Shown here piece by piece: positions 35,070 to 43,635 of a stretch of 64,000 bases of DNA. Below the pieces are notes generated by a model. That model saw only the letters and a program-made list of their open reading frames with translations. It was not told where the DNA came from and searched no databases. The position numbers and the translations under genes are program-made. Origin of the DNA: Nitrosomonadaceae bacterium (GTDB taxonomy: Bacteria > Pseudomonadota > Gammaproteobacteria > Burkholderiales > Nitrosomonadaceae). Positions within the stretch are counted from its first letter, which is position 1. Every line of letters begins with the position of its first letter. The stretch lies in assembly GCA_919902515.1 (NCBI GenBank), contig CAKKRD010000014.1:35245-99244 (forward strand), given 5' to 3'.

Positions 35070-36212
35070 TTAATTGAGCAGCAATCGTATGCTATCCCAA
35101 GTGCGACCAAAAATGTTGGCGATACCCACGGTCTCCAGGGCCACCAGCGGGTACTCGGCCATTGGCTTGCCATCGAGTGAGAGCTTTACCATGCCCACTT
35201 TTTGCCCCGCACTGATGGGCGCAACCAGAGGCCGCTGGTATTCCATGGTGGCTTTCAGTTTATCGCTCTGCCCTTTCGGTAGCGAGAAGTAAAGATCCTG
35301 GCTGAATCCTGTCCGGAGCGTGTTCTGCGCGCCTTTCCATAGTTGCATGGTGGTCACCTCCTGTTCCTTCCGGTATAGGCGCACGGTATCGTAGAACTGA
35401 AAACCGTGATTCAACAGGCGCTGGCTTTCCATGGTGCGCATATTGTCGGAGGCAGTACCCATCACTACAGAGATCAGCCGCCGCTCGTTGCGTTTGGCGG
35501 AAGTGATCAGGCAGTAGCCAGCAGTCTGAGTATGCCCGGTCTTGAGGCCATCTACGTTGGGGTCGAGCCACAGCAGCCGGTTGCGGTTGGGCTGGGTAAT
35601 CTTGTTGTAGGTGTATTCCCGCAGCGAATAGAGCGGATAGTATTCCGGGAAATCCCGAATCATGGCTGCCGCCAGCAAGGCGAGATCGTGGACGGTAGTA
35701 AAGTGCTCTGGATGCGGCAGGCCGGTGGAATTGGCGAAGTGGGTATTTCCCATGCCCATGCGCTTGGCTTCCTTGTTCATCATTTGTGCGAAGGCGTCTT
35801 CCGAGCCGGCGATGGCTTCCGCCAGCGCGATGCAGGCGTCATTACCGGATTGGACGATCATGCCGCGTATCAGTTCGTCTACTGTTACCGGTCTGTTGGG
35901 CTCGATGAACATGCGCGAGCCTGGCGTGCGCCAGGCGCGTTCCGACACGGGCACGGTTTGAGTCAGGGTGATGCGCTTCTGTTTGATGGCAGAGAAAACG
36001 ACATGCGCTGTCATCAGTTTGGTCAGCGATGCCGGTTCGATGCGTTCATGGATATTCTGGCCGACCAACGTCTGGCCACTCTGGAAATCGATAAGAATGT
36101 AAGCCTTGGCGGCTACGGATAAAGCGGGTGACGGTGGTGGGTAATGCTTGGGTTGCTGGGCGAACATGGGGAACGCGTAACAGCACAGCACCAACGGGAG
36201 TAAAAGTTTCAT
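35070..36212 (-). CDS. dacC: D-alanyl-D-alanine carboxypeptidase (PBP5/6 type)
   Basis: Encodes 380 residues from the ATG at 36212, giving a signal peptide MKLLLPLVLCCYAFPMFAQ. The three serine-peptidase motifs are SLTK, SGN (in QSGNDA) and KTG (in LKTGHTQ), followed by the beta-rich C-terminal domain and an amphipathic end (FGRTWDSIRLLLN) that would attach to the membrane. It trims the terminal D-alanine of peptidoglycan stem peptides. It is the first gene of dacC-dat-ybeD-lipB-lipA. Confidence 0.93.
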   Translation of the reverse strand: MKLLLPLVLCCYAFPMFAQQPKHYPPPSPALSVAAKAYILIDFQSGQTLVGQNIHERIEPASLTKLMTAHVVFSAIKQKRITLTQTVPVSERAWRTPGSRMFIEPNRPVTVDELIRGMIVQSGNDACIALAEAIAGSEDAFAQMMNKEAKRMGMGNTHFANSTGLPHPEHFTTVHDLALLAAAMIRDFPEYYPLYSLREYTYNKITQPNRNRLLWLDPNVDGLKTGHTQTAGYCLITSAKRNERRLISVVMGTASDNMRTMESQRLLNHGFQFYDTVRLYRKEQEVTTMQLWKGAQNTLRTGFSQDLYFSLPKGQSDKLKATMEYQRPLVAPISAGQKVGMVKLSLDGKPMAEYPLVALETVGIANIFGRTWDSIRLLLN

Positions 36213-36256
36213 GAGAGACCGTAAAAGGAAATCATTTGTGAGTTTGTCTGCGGTTG

Positions 36257-36532
36257 CTAGCGTTTGCCACGACACAGGCTGAAGCCATCGTTCCAGCCCG
36301 CGCGATATTGATTGTCGGCAGAAAAGCGGCGTTCATCCTTGTATCCGTAGGAAGTCTTCTTGGCGGTTTCGCAGCCATCGATATAACCATCCTTGAAAGC
36401 CGGTGGGTAGCCGGAAAGATTATAGGTGGGGCGCGTACTCGGCGGCAGCGGTCCGGCAGGGCGCTGATCCCGCCCCATTGTTGCACAACCCGCAAGCATT
36501 GAAACCATAAAAATTGCTGTGATTAAACGCAT
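36257..36532 (-). CDS. Small lipoprotein of unknown function
   Basis: Encodes 91 residues. The signal MRLITAIFMVSMLAGC ends in a lipobox with cysteine at 16. The mature part contains PPAFKDGYIDGCETAKKTSYGYKDE and YRAGWNDGFSLC, with two cysteines that could pair. This aromatic and glycine pattern occurs in small outer-membrane lipoproteins, but I cannot name it. It is 44 bases upstream of dacC. Confidence 0.7.
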   Translation of the reverse strand: MRLITAIFMVSMLAGCATMGRDQRPAGPLPPSTRPTYNLSGYPPAFKDGYIDGCETAKKTSYGYKDERRFSADNQYRAGWNDGFSLCRGKR

Positions 36533-36560
36533 TGCGGTCCCGTTGACTGGATCCTGCCTT

Positions 36561-37484
36561 TTATCCCGCCCAACTCGCGATTCCCAGCAGTAGCAGCAGC
36601 ATCAGCCACAACACCAGGGTGCGCCAGATCAGACCGGTGGCGCTTTGCAGAAAGTCCATATCAGCTGCTTCGCCTATGCCCAATTCTGGGCGGTAGTGAA
36701 CGCTGCTGGCTTCTTGCAGCGAGTCTCCCAGGCGTACGCCCAGCGCACCTGCACCACTGGCAAGAATGATGCCTTGGGTATGATTCGTCCATGATGCGGC
36801 CTGCGCCCGCCAGCAATAAATCGCATCCTCAAAATTACCGGCGATGGCGAAACTCACCGCAGTCAATCTTGCCGGTAGCCAATCTATGGCTTTGAACGCC
36901 TTTGCGGCGAATTGGCCGAATGCGCCGAATTCTTCTTCCGGGCGACTGCCCCAACGCTCGCCCAGCAACTCCGCGAGACGATACAGCACCGCACCCAGCG
37001 GTCCCGGCAGCAAAGCAAAACAGACGATTACCCCGAACACGTAGCGGTGCGAATGCACCAGTCCCAATTCAATGGCAACCCGTGCAATCATCTCACTGCT
37101 GAGCTCATCGGCAGGTGTTCCGCGCCATTGCCGCAGCAGTTCTCGAGCCTGCGGCAGATCCCCATTCTTGAGGGCCCGGTTGATTTCGGCGAACAAGTGA
37201 TTGAACTGGTGAAAGCTAATGGTGAAATAAAGCACCACCACATTCCAGGCCCATGCCAGCAGTGGGCTCAAGCCAAGCAGAAAATAATAGATCACGCCGG
37301 TGAGCAGCAATAGCGGAAACACCGCAGCAATCCATGCTGCGATGCCATGACGGCTTACGCCGGTGTTGAAATAACGCTCCAGCGCATCGGCATAGGAGGA
37401 AAACAACAGTATGGCTTGATTGTGACGGTCAGTGGGACGCCATTGCTCCAGCAGGAGAGCAAAGATTATCGAGAACAAAGTCAT
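36561..37484 (-). CDS. CobD/CbiB-like membrane protein
   Basis: Encodes 307 residues with several hydrophobic segments (about 55-90, 150-170 and 285-305). The region around DWLPARLTAVSFAIAGNFEDAIYCWRAQA matches the CobD/CbiB signature, and the end ADMDFLQSATGLIWRTLVLW is typical of the short betaproteobacterial CobD-like branch. True CobD works in cobalamin side-chain assembly; this branch is found without other cobalamin genes, as here, and may resemble AmpE instead. Function uncertain. Confidence 0.75.
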   Translation of the reverse strand: MTLFSIIFALLLEQWRPTDRHNQAILLFSSYADALERYFNTGVSRHGIAAWIAAVFPLLLLTGVIYYFLLGLSPLLAWAWNVVVLYFTISFHQFNHLFAEINRALKNGDLPQARELLRQWRGTPADELSSEMIARVAIELGLVHSHRYVFGVIVCFALLPGPLGAVLYRLAELLGERWGSRPEEEFGAFGQFAAKAFKAIDWLPARLTAVSFAIAGNFEDAIYCWRAQAASWTNHTQGIILASGAGALGVRLGDSLQEASSVHYRPELGIGEAADMDFLQSATGLIWRTLVLWLMLLLLLGIASWAG

Positions 37485-37512
37485 TGCAAGGCGGCCATAG
37501 CTATGAGTCTGA

Positions 37513-38391
37513 TTATCGCAACACCGATTTGAGCAGCTTGCCCATCTCTGCGGGATTACGTGTCACTTTAATCCCGCATTCTTCCATCACCGCAAGTTTC
37601 TCCTGTGCCGTGCCCTTGCCGCCGGAGATGATCGCACCGGCGTGTCCCATGCGCTTGCCCGCTGGTGCGGTTACCCCGGCGATGAAACCCACCACCGGTT
37701 TCTGCATATTGTCCCTGACCCAGCGGGCGCAGTCTTCCTCGTCGGAGCCGCCAATTTCTCCCACCATCACAACCGCGTCGGTTGCGTCATCGTTGTTGAA
37801 CAATTGCATCACATCAAGGTGCTTCAAGCCGTTAACCGGGTCGCCGCCGATGCCGATACAGGTGGATTGCCCCAACCCCTGCTCCATCAATTGCGCCACT
37901 GCTTCGTAGGTCAAGGTGCCAGAGCGCGACACCACGCCGATGCGTCCCTTCTTGTGAATGTGGCCGGGCATGATGCCGATCTTGATTTCATCGGGGGTGA
38001 TGATGCCGGGGCAGTTGGGGCCGATCAGCCGGGTTTTCCGGCCCTGCATTTTGTAGCGGGTGCGCAGCATGTCGCGTACCGGAATGCCTTCAGTAATGCA
38101 GATCACCAGGTCCAGTTCCGCTTCCACTGCTTCATCAATCGCGGCGGCGGCGAACGGCGGCGGTACGTAAATCACCGAAACGGTGGCGCCGCTGGCCTGC
38201 TTCGCCTCCTTGACGGTGGCATAGATCGGGATGCCCTCGAAATCCTCGCCCGGTTTCTTCGGATTCACTCCGGCAACAAAACAATTCTTCCCATTGGCAT
38301 AGTCACGGCACATGCGAGTATGAAATTGCCCGGTCTTGCCGGTAATGCCCTGGGTCATGACGCGGGTGTTCTTGTCTATCAGGATGGCCAT
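37513..38391 (-). CDS. sucD: Succinyl-CoA synthetase, alpha subunit
   Basis: Encodes 292 residues from the ATG at 38391; the frame is open further upstream but that part overlaps suc[11 protein letters not shown] binds CoA, IGPNCPGI is conserved, and the phosphohistidine lies in [10 protein letters not shown]. With SucC it interconverts succinyl-CoA and succinate with phosphorylation of ADP in the citric acid cycle. It starts two bases after the sucC stop. Confidence 0.96.
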   Translation of the reverse strand: MAILIDKNTRVMTQGITGKTGQFHTRMCRDYANGKNCFVAGVNPKKPGEDFEGIPIYATVKEAKQASGATVSVIYVPPPFAAAAIDEAVEAELDLVICITEGIPVRDMLRTRYKMQGRKTRLIGPNCPGIITPDEIKIGIMPGHIHKKGRIGVVSRSGTLTYEAVAQLMEQGLGQSTCIGIGGDPVNGLKHLDVMQLFNNDDATDAVVMVGEIGGSDEEDCARWVRDNMQKPVVGFIAGVTAPAGKRMGHAGAIISGGKGTAQEKLAVMEECGIKVTRNPAEMGKLLKSVLR

Positions 38392-38393
38392 GA

Positions 38394-39560
38394 CTACACT
38401 CCCCTCGCTGCTGTGACAGCCTTTTCTGCAGCATCCGCCATATTGCTCGCCGAAATGATCGGCAATCCGGATTCGGCCAGGATTTTCTTGCCCAGATCCA
38501 CATTGGTACCTTCGAGACGCACCACCAGCGGCACGCTGAGTTGCACTTCCCGTGCTGCCGCCACCACGCCTTCGGCAATCACATCGCATTTCATGATGCC
38601 GCCGAATATGTTTACCAGGATGGCTTGCAGCTTCGGGTTGCGCAGCATCAGCTTGAACGCCTCAGCTACCTTCTCGGCGGTGGCGCCACCGCCGACATCG
38701 AGAAAATTAGCGGGACTGCCGCCATAGAGCTTGATGATATCCATGGTTGCCATCGCCAGTCCTGCACCGTTGACCAGACAGCCGATATTGCCATCCAGCG
38801 AAATGTAGGAAAGATCATATTTGGATGCTTCGATCTCCGCCGGATCTTCTTCGTCCAAATCACGCAAGGCGGCGATTTCGGGGTGACGGAACAGCGCGTT
38901 GTCGTCAAAATTCATTTTCGCGTCGAGCGCGAGAACGTGATCGTCAGCGGTAAGTATCAATGGATTGATTTCGACCAGCGATGCATCGGTGTTGTCAAAA
39001 GCCCGGTACAAGTTTTGCAGCAAGGCCCGCGTTTCGGTCACGGCGGATTCGGCAACACCAATCTTGCGAGCGATGTCATCGGCATCCTGATCGGCCAATC
39101 CTGCCAGCGGGTCGATCAATACTTTGTGAATTTTTTCCGGTGTGCTGGCGGCGACCTGTTCGATATCCATGCCGCCCTCGGAACTTGCCATCAGGCACAC
39201 GCGCTGGCTGCTGCGATCCACTACCATGCCGATGTACAGCTCCTTCTTGATGTCAGCGCCCTGCTCGAGCAGAAGCCGCCGCACAACTTGTCCTTGCGCA
39301 CCAGTCTGGTGGGTGACGAGTGTCATGCCCAGTATTTTCGCGGCAAGCTGCCTGACTTCGTCGAGCGATCTCGCCACTTTTACCCCGCCGCCCTTACCGC
39401 GTCCGCCAGCGTGAATCTGTGCTTTCACTGCCCACACGCTACCACCCAGCTTGCTGGCAGCCGCGACTGCCTGATCAACGCTGAAGCAGACGATTCCGCG
39501 CGGTGTGGCAACGCCAAATTCGCGCAGAATTTCCTTGGCCTGGTACTCGTGTATTTTCAT
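38394..39560 (-). CDS. sucC: Succinyl-CoA synthetase, beta subunit
   Basis: Encodes 388 residues, the standard length. It begins [17 protein letters not shown] and has the ATP-grasp domain with [15 protein letters not shown], then [20 protein letters not shown] and the C-terminal [17 protein letters not shown] and [10 protein letters not shown] CoA-ligase part. It is cotranscribed with sucD. Confidence 0.96.
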   Translation of the reverse strand: MKIHEYQAKEILREFGVATPRGIVCFSVDQAVAAASKLGGSVWAVKAQIHAGGRGKGGGVKVARSLDEVRQLAAKILGMTLVTHQTGAQGQVVRRLLLEQGADIKKELYIGMVVDRSSQRVCLMASSEGGMDIEQVAASTPEKIHKVLIDPLAGLADQDADDIARKIGVAESAVTETRALLQNLYRAFDNTDASLVEINPLILTADDHVLALDAKMNFDDNALFRHPEIAALRDLDEEDPAEIEASKYDLSYISLDGNIGCLVNGAGLAMATMDIIKLYGGSPANFLDVGGGATAEKVAEAFKLMLRNPKLQAILVNIFGGIMKCDVIAEGVVAAAREVQLSVPLVVRLEGTNVDLGKKILAESGLPIISASNMADAAEKAVTAARGV

Positions 39561-39615
39561 GTTGTTCCCGTTACTGCGCCTTACCCGCTGTCATGTGTTG
39601 CTTTGTTCTTGATGC

Positions 39616-40080
39616 TCAGTGCGTGGCTCCTTGACGCAGGCTGAGCAGCTCAACGTCGAAAATCAAGGTTGCATTTGGTGGAATCACGCCGTCGGCACCA
39701 GTGGCACCATAAGCCATGGACGGGGGGACAATCAGCATCCGCCGCCCACCAATCTTCATGCCAACAACGCCCTTGTCCCAGCCCTTGATCACCCGCCCTG
39801 CTCCCAGCAGAAATGAGAATGGGCTGCCACGATCGCGTGAGCTGTCAAATTTCTTACCTTTATTCAGCGGCCCAGCCGGGTCGAAAAACCAGCCTGTATA
39901 ATGAACCTCAGCCATTTTACCGACGGTTGCTTCTTCACCAGTTCCTTTTATGATCTCGGACGTTATGAGCTCGGTCACGCCAGTTGCTCCCTGCTTGGTT
40001 TGGGAAAATGCGGCCTGGGGCAGCAAAGTCATGCCCAAAATGAAGACACTCAAATTAAGCAGGGTGTTTACTTTAGACAT
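39616..40080 (-). CDS. Exported FKBP-type peptidyl-prolyl isomerase
   Basis: Encodes 154 residues from the ATG at 40080 (a GTG two codons earlier is also open). A signal peptide (about 1-26, ending AAFS) precedes a single FKBP domain with [34 protein letters not shown] and [10 protein letters not shown]. It should catalyse proline isomerisation in the periplasm. GAGG seven bases upstream of ATG supports that start. Confidence 0.92.
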   Translation of the reverse strand: MSKVNTLLNLSVFILGMTLLPQAAFSQTKQGATGVTELITSEIIKGTGEEATVGKMAEVHYTGWFFDPAGPLNKGKKFDSSRDRGSPFSFLLGAGRVIKGWDKGVVGMKIGGRRMLIVPPSMAYGATGADGVIPPNATLIFDVELLSLRQGATH

Positions 40081-40210
40081 GGTCACCTCAAAAAATAAAT
40101 TGAAATAATTAAATTATGATCGCGGACGAGCCACGATTTCACTACCAATCAGTTCCTTGCTGCTGGAAACGAGTTGATCCATACCGGATCAGGTTTGGCA
40201 AGAATCAGTA

Positions 40211-40270
40211 TTTCCAGAGCCCCAAACTCTCAAGTATTATACTCGCTATGTTTAGTCCGTCATCACAGCC
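40211..40270 (+). repeat. 60-base intergenic repeat, copy A (upstream of ybaN-like gene)
   Basis: This 60-base block aligns without gaps to 40826-40885, with 47 of 60 bases the same. The best conserved part is TCAAGTAT(T/C)AT then TATGTTTAGTCC. It ends 46 bases before the start of the next gene. It may carry a promoter. Confidence 0.65.
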
Positions 40271-40316
40271 CGATCAAGTCCAACTCGCTGTAACCAATTA
40301 GATTGAGGACACGAAC

Positions 40317-40775
40317 ATGCAGGAACACTTGAACGAGGAAACGCAACCGGGTGAGCCGGGGATGAGTTCAATACGTCTGCATGATTCACGTCTGGTGCGC
40401 GGTCTGTACCTGGCGCTGGGCATCGTCGCCCTGGTGCTGGCTGTATTGGGTGCGGTGCTACCGGTATTGCCCACCACCCCCTTCGTGCTGCTGGCTGCTG
40501 CCTGCTTTGCCCGCGGCTCGGAACGCTTTCATGACCGGTTGCTGGCCAACCGGTTTGCCGGCCCGCTCATCCGCGAATGGCGCGAGCATCACAGTATCCC
40601 GCGCCGGGTCAAGCGCTGGGTGTATCTACTGATGGCGTTGTCATTCGGTAGCTCGATCCTGCTGATGCCGGCTGTCTGGCAGCAGGTGGTGCTGGCCGTG
40701 CTGGGAATCGTCCTGGCAGTGTTTATCTGGCGCATACCGGTGAGAGATACGGATACCAGTTATAAGCAGAATTAA
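40317..40775 (+). CDS. YbaN-like (DUF454) inner membrane protein
   Basis: Encodes 152 residues. After a polar 25-residue head come a hydrophobic hairpin with LVLAVLGAVLPVLPTTPFVLLAAACFARGS, the diagnostic DUF454 stretch, then HDRLLANRFAGPLIREW and two further hydrophobic segments. The family is widespread in the inner membrane and its function is unknown. It stands alone with a repeat copy upstream. Confidence 0.85.
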   Translation: MQEHLNEETQPGEPGMSSIRLHDSRLVRGLYLALGIVALVLAVLGAVLPVLPTTPFVLLAAACFARGSERFHDRLLANRFAGPLIREWREHHSIPRRVKRWVYLLMALSFGSSILLMPAVWQQVVLAVLGIVLAVFIWRIPVRDTDTSYKQN

Positions 40776-40825
40776 CCTCACATCATTGTTCCTGTATGCT
40801 GAGTCAGGTTTGATAGTGGCTGATG

Positions 40826-40885
40826 TTTCCAGAACCCTGGACTTTCAAGTATCATGCCCGGTATGTTTAGTCCATCAACGCGGCC
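40826..40885 (+). repeat. 60-base intergenic repeat, copy B (upstream of the antiporter gene)
   Basis: Matches 40211-40270 at 47 of 60 positions. It lies in the 238-base gap between the ybaN-like gene and the antiporter gene, 128 bases before the latter. The same placement before two membrane-protein genes suggests an upstream regulatory block copied with one gene. Confidence 0.65.
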
Positions 40886-41013
40886 TGCTCAGCAACCTCC
40901 TGTTGAACGGCAGACTTCTGGCCGAGCCTGAATTGCAAAATACTTGCAATCCACTTACTCACAGGTAACAGTTGCTGCGCGCACCAACAGAAAACCAGAG
41001 CATTAACTTGTAA

Positions 41014-42270
41014 ATGAATCCCATCCCAATAGAAATAATCGGTGCGGTGCTGTTCGGCGTTGCAGTCATCCATACTTTCTCGACCAAATTCTTCGAGCAT
41101 CTGGCACACACACGTCCGGCCCACGCCGGCGTCTGGCACTTGCTGGGCGAAGTCGAAGTGGTTTTTGGATTCTGGGCGATGGTGCTGATCGTGGCAATGA
41201 TGCTCATAGATGGCAAGCTGGCTGCCATTGCTTACCTTGACCGGCAGAGTTTTATCGAGCCGATGTTCGTATTCGCCATCATGGTGATTGCGGGCAGCCG
41301 TCCGATCCTGCAATTCGCGAAGCTCAGCGTCGAGGCGATCGCGCGGCTCATCCCCTGGTCGCGCGAGAAGGCGTTCTACTTCATTACCTTATCATTTGTG
41401 CCGCTGCTGGGTTCCTTCATCACCGAGCCGGCAGCCATGACACTGGCCGCGCTGATTTTGTTTGAACGCTACTACTCCAAGGGAATCTCGACCCGCCTCA
41501 AATATGTCACTCTCGGCGTGCTGTTCGTCAACATCTCGATCGGCGGGACGCTGACACCCTACGCTGCGCCACCGGTACTGATGGTGGCTGGCAAGTGGGG
41601 CTGGGATATCACTTTTATGTTCACCACCTTTGGCTGGAAAGCTGCGCTGGCGGTGCTGGTAAATGCCTTGGCGGCCACCTTACTGTTCCAGCGCGAATTG
41701 TCAAAAATGCAGAGTGAAGAGCAATCTGGGCAAACCGGCGTCCCCCTGCCGGTGATACTGGTACATCTTTTTTTCCTGGCCGGTGTAGTGGTGTTCGCCC
41801 ATCACCCGGTGGTCTTCATGGGTTTGCTGCTGTTCTTTCTCGGCTTTGCTCACGCCTATGAGCGCTTCCAGGACCGGTTGATCCTGCGCGAAGGATTGCT
41901 GGTCGCTTTCTTCCTTGCCGGTCTGGTCGTCCTGGGAGGGCAGCAGAAGTGGTGGCTGCAACCCATGCTGGCCGGAATGAACAGCACCACGCTCTTTTTC
42001 GGCGCCACCATGCTCACTGCGATCACTGACAATGCGGCGCTTACGTATCTTGGTTCTCTGATGGACGCGCCCAGCGCCGAGTTCAAGTATGCACTCGTTG
42101 CCGGGGCGGTCACCGGTGGCGGCCTGACAGTCATCGCCAATGCCCCCAACCCGGCAGGTTTTTCTATCCTCAAAGGCTCGTTCGAGGACGAAGCGATCCA
42201 TCCGCTGGGGCTGCTGGCTGCCGCGCTGCCGCCCACATTGGTTGCCGTCCTTGCGTTTCAGTTGCTTTGA
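41014..42270 (+). CDS. Putative Na+/H+ antiporter (PF07399-type)
   Basis: Encodes 418 residues with about ten or eleven hydrophobic segments. Conserved elements are VIHTFSTKFFEHLA near the start, FVPLLGSFITEPAAMTLAALIL, VNISIGGTLTPYAAPPVLMV and, near the end, TAITDNAALTYLGSL and GGGLTVIANAPNPAG. These match the putative Na+/H+ antiporter family related to the ArsB/NhaD ion-transporter superfamily. The transported ion is assigned by family only. Confidence 0.82.
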   Translation: MNPIPIEIIGAVLFGVAVIHTFSTKFFEHLAHTRPAHAGVWHLLGEVEVVFGFWAMVLIVAMMLIDGKLAAIAYLDRQSFIEPMFVFAIMVIAGSRPILQFAKLSVEAIARLIPWSREKAFYFITLSFVPLLGSFITEPAAMTLAALILFERYYSKGISTRLKYVTLGVLFVNISIGGTLTPYAAPPVLMVAGKWGWDITFMFTTFGWKAALAVLVNALAATLLFQRELSKMQSEEQSGQTGVPLPVILVHLFFLAGVVVFAHHPVVFMGLLLFFLGFAHAYERFQDRLILREGLLVAFFLAGLVVLGGQQKWWLQPMLAGMNSTTLFFGATMLTAITDNAALTYLGSLMDAPSAEFKYALVAGAVTGGGLTVIANAPNPAGFSILKGSFEDEAIHPLGLLAAALPPTLVAVLAFQLL

Positions 42271-42323
42271 TCTGTCCCGGTTGGATGCGGACGATATCAA
42301 TGGGAATGTGACAAACTCAACTA

Positions 42324-42480
42324 CCACCTACTAAAGTAGGTGGGTTGAGGCTCCGTCCGCCGCCCACTAAAAGTGGGCGAACCGTGGCGGACTACACTAA
42401 AACCATATTCACAGCGTGTGATGAAGCTCATAGCGTTTAAAAAAAACCTTAAATGCACCAGCTAAAGCTGGTGGTTTTAA
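42324..42480. mobile_element. Short IS200/IS605-type non-autonomous element (palindromic ends, no transposase)
   Basis: Three hairpins lie in 157 bases. Left: CCACCTACTAAAGTAGGTGG (42324-42343), perfect arms around TAAA. Middle: GTCCGCC (42355-42361) pairs with GGCGGAC (42386-42392) outside CCCACTAAAAGTGGG. Right: CACCAGCTAAAGCTGGTG (42456-42473), again with a TAAA loop. Subterminal hairpins with matching loops are the hallmark of elements moved by TnpA-type HUH transposases. There is no tnpA or tnpB here. The rest of the 352-base gap (42271-42323, 42481-42622) shows no gene I trust. Confidence 0.6.
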
Positions 42481-42622
42481 CCAATCGATGGAAAATAAAA
42501 AAGTGGGTGCTTCCGACAGGATGCAGAGTTTGCTGCTAATGGCGGGGGAGATTAGACAAGCTGATTCGTGTGAAGCGCAGGTCGAAGAGCGATCTTATAC
42601 ACTGCTGCCGGAGAAGATCCGT

Positions 42623-43453
42623 TTAGCTGCTACGTTTGCGAGCGAGACTGGTCTCCATCCATTTCTTGATACGGTTGGCGTCACCGCTGCGGGTATCCTT
42701 TCCGTTTGAATCAAGCAGTACGATGATAACCGGCTTGCCGGTTATGTTCGCCTGCATCACCAGGCAGCGCCCGGCCTCGCTGAGAAAGCCTGTCTTTGAT
42801 ACGTTAATCTGCCAGTTCCCACTACGCACCAGATTATTGGAGTTGATGAACTGCATACTGCGCCCGTCATCCGCGAGTTCTACCGCATGCGCGCTGGTGG
42901 TGGAAAACTTACGGATGAGGTCGTAGCCATACGCGGCCTCAACCATTTTCACCAGATCACGTGCGGTGGAAACGTTGGTGCTGCTCAATCCGGTGGAGTC
43001 AACAAAGTAACTGTTGCCCATGCCAAGTTCAAATGCCTTGTCATTCATCGCTGCAACGAATGCTCCAATGCCGCCTGGATAGGCACGCCCCAGCGCTGCC
43101 GCCGCGCGATTCTCGGAAGACATCAGTGCCAGTCGCAGCAGTTGCTGGCGGGTAAGACTGGCTCCCACCCGCAAACGCGAGCGGGTGTTCTTGAGGACAT
43201 CAATGTCAGCAGAATCAATGGTGATTTCCTCAGTCAGCGGCAGTTGCGCATCCAGCACTACCATTGCCGTCATCAGCTTGGTAATGGAAGCAATCGGCAT
43301 GATGGTGTCTGTATTCTTGCTATAGATAGCGCGCCCCTGCTGTGCGTCGAAAATCAGTGCGGCGCGGGATTTGAGATTCAGCCCCCCCTGCTGCGCAAAG
43401 GCACTACTGGTAAACACAAACATGATGCTCAGCGCGAGGATTACTTTGTTCAT
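42623..43453 (-). CDS. pbpG: D-alanyl-D-alanine endopeptidase (PBP7 type)
   Basis: Encodes 276 residues with a signal peptide (1-20, ending SSAFA). Active-site motifs are SITK (SxxK), SEN and KTG (in VSKTGFLSEAG). It lacks the beta-sheet C-terminal domain of PBP5, as expected for PbpG, which cleaves D-alanyl-diaminopimelate cross-links. It is preceded upstream by the exporter gene in the same direction, 182 bases away, with a small GGTAC-GTACC inverted repeat in the gap. Confidence 0.9.
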   Translation of the reverse strand: MNKVILALSIMFVFTSSAFAQQGGLNLKSRAALIFDAQQGRAIYSKNTDTIMPIASITKLMTAMVVLDAQLPLTEEITIDSADIDVLKNTRSRLRVGASLTRQQLLRLALMSSENRAAAALGRAYPGGIGAFVAAMNDKAFELGMGNSYFVDSTGLSSTNVSTARDLVKMVEAAYGYDLIRKFSTTSAHAVELADDGRSMQFINSNNLVRSGNWQINVSKTGFLSEAGRCLVMQANITGKPVIIVLLDSNGKDTRSGDANRIKKWMETSLARKRSS

Positions 43454-43635
43454 TTTTCTTGCTCCGCTTGAGAAAACTCATCCGCCGTTCGCGGATTGTG
43501 GAACCTATTCCAGATAAGTTAACAAAAATCGGGAGATAGGGAAAGAACTTTATATCAATTCTAGGAGAAATTTGTGGGATATCGTTCTGGAACAACGGTA
43601 CCTTTGTACCCCATTTTTACTCTGATATCCGGTTT

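Noticed and set aside
38541-39644. 367-codon open frame on the plus strand over sucC
   Set aside because: Antisense shadow of sucC; composition looks like a translated complement.
42488-42709. 73-codon plus-strand frame after the IS605-like element
   Set aside because: Its second half is antisense to pbpG and it has no ribosome site; probably chance.
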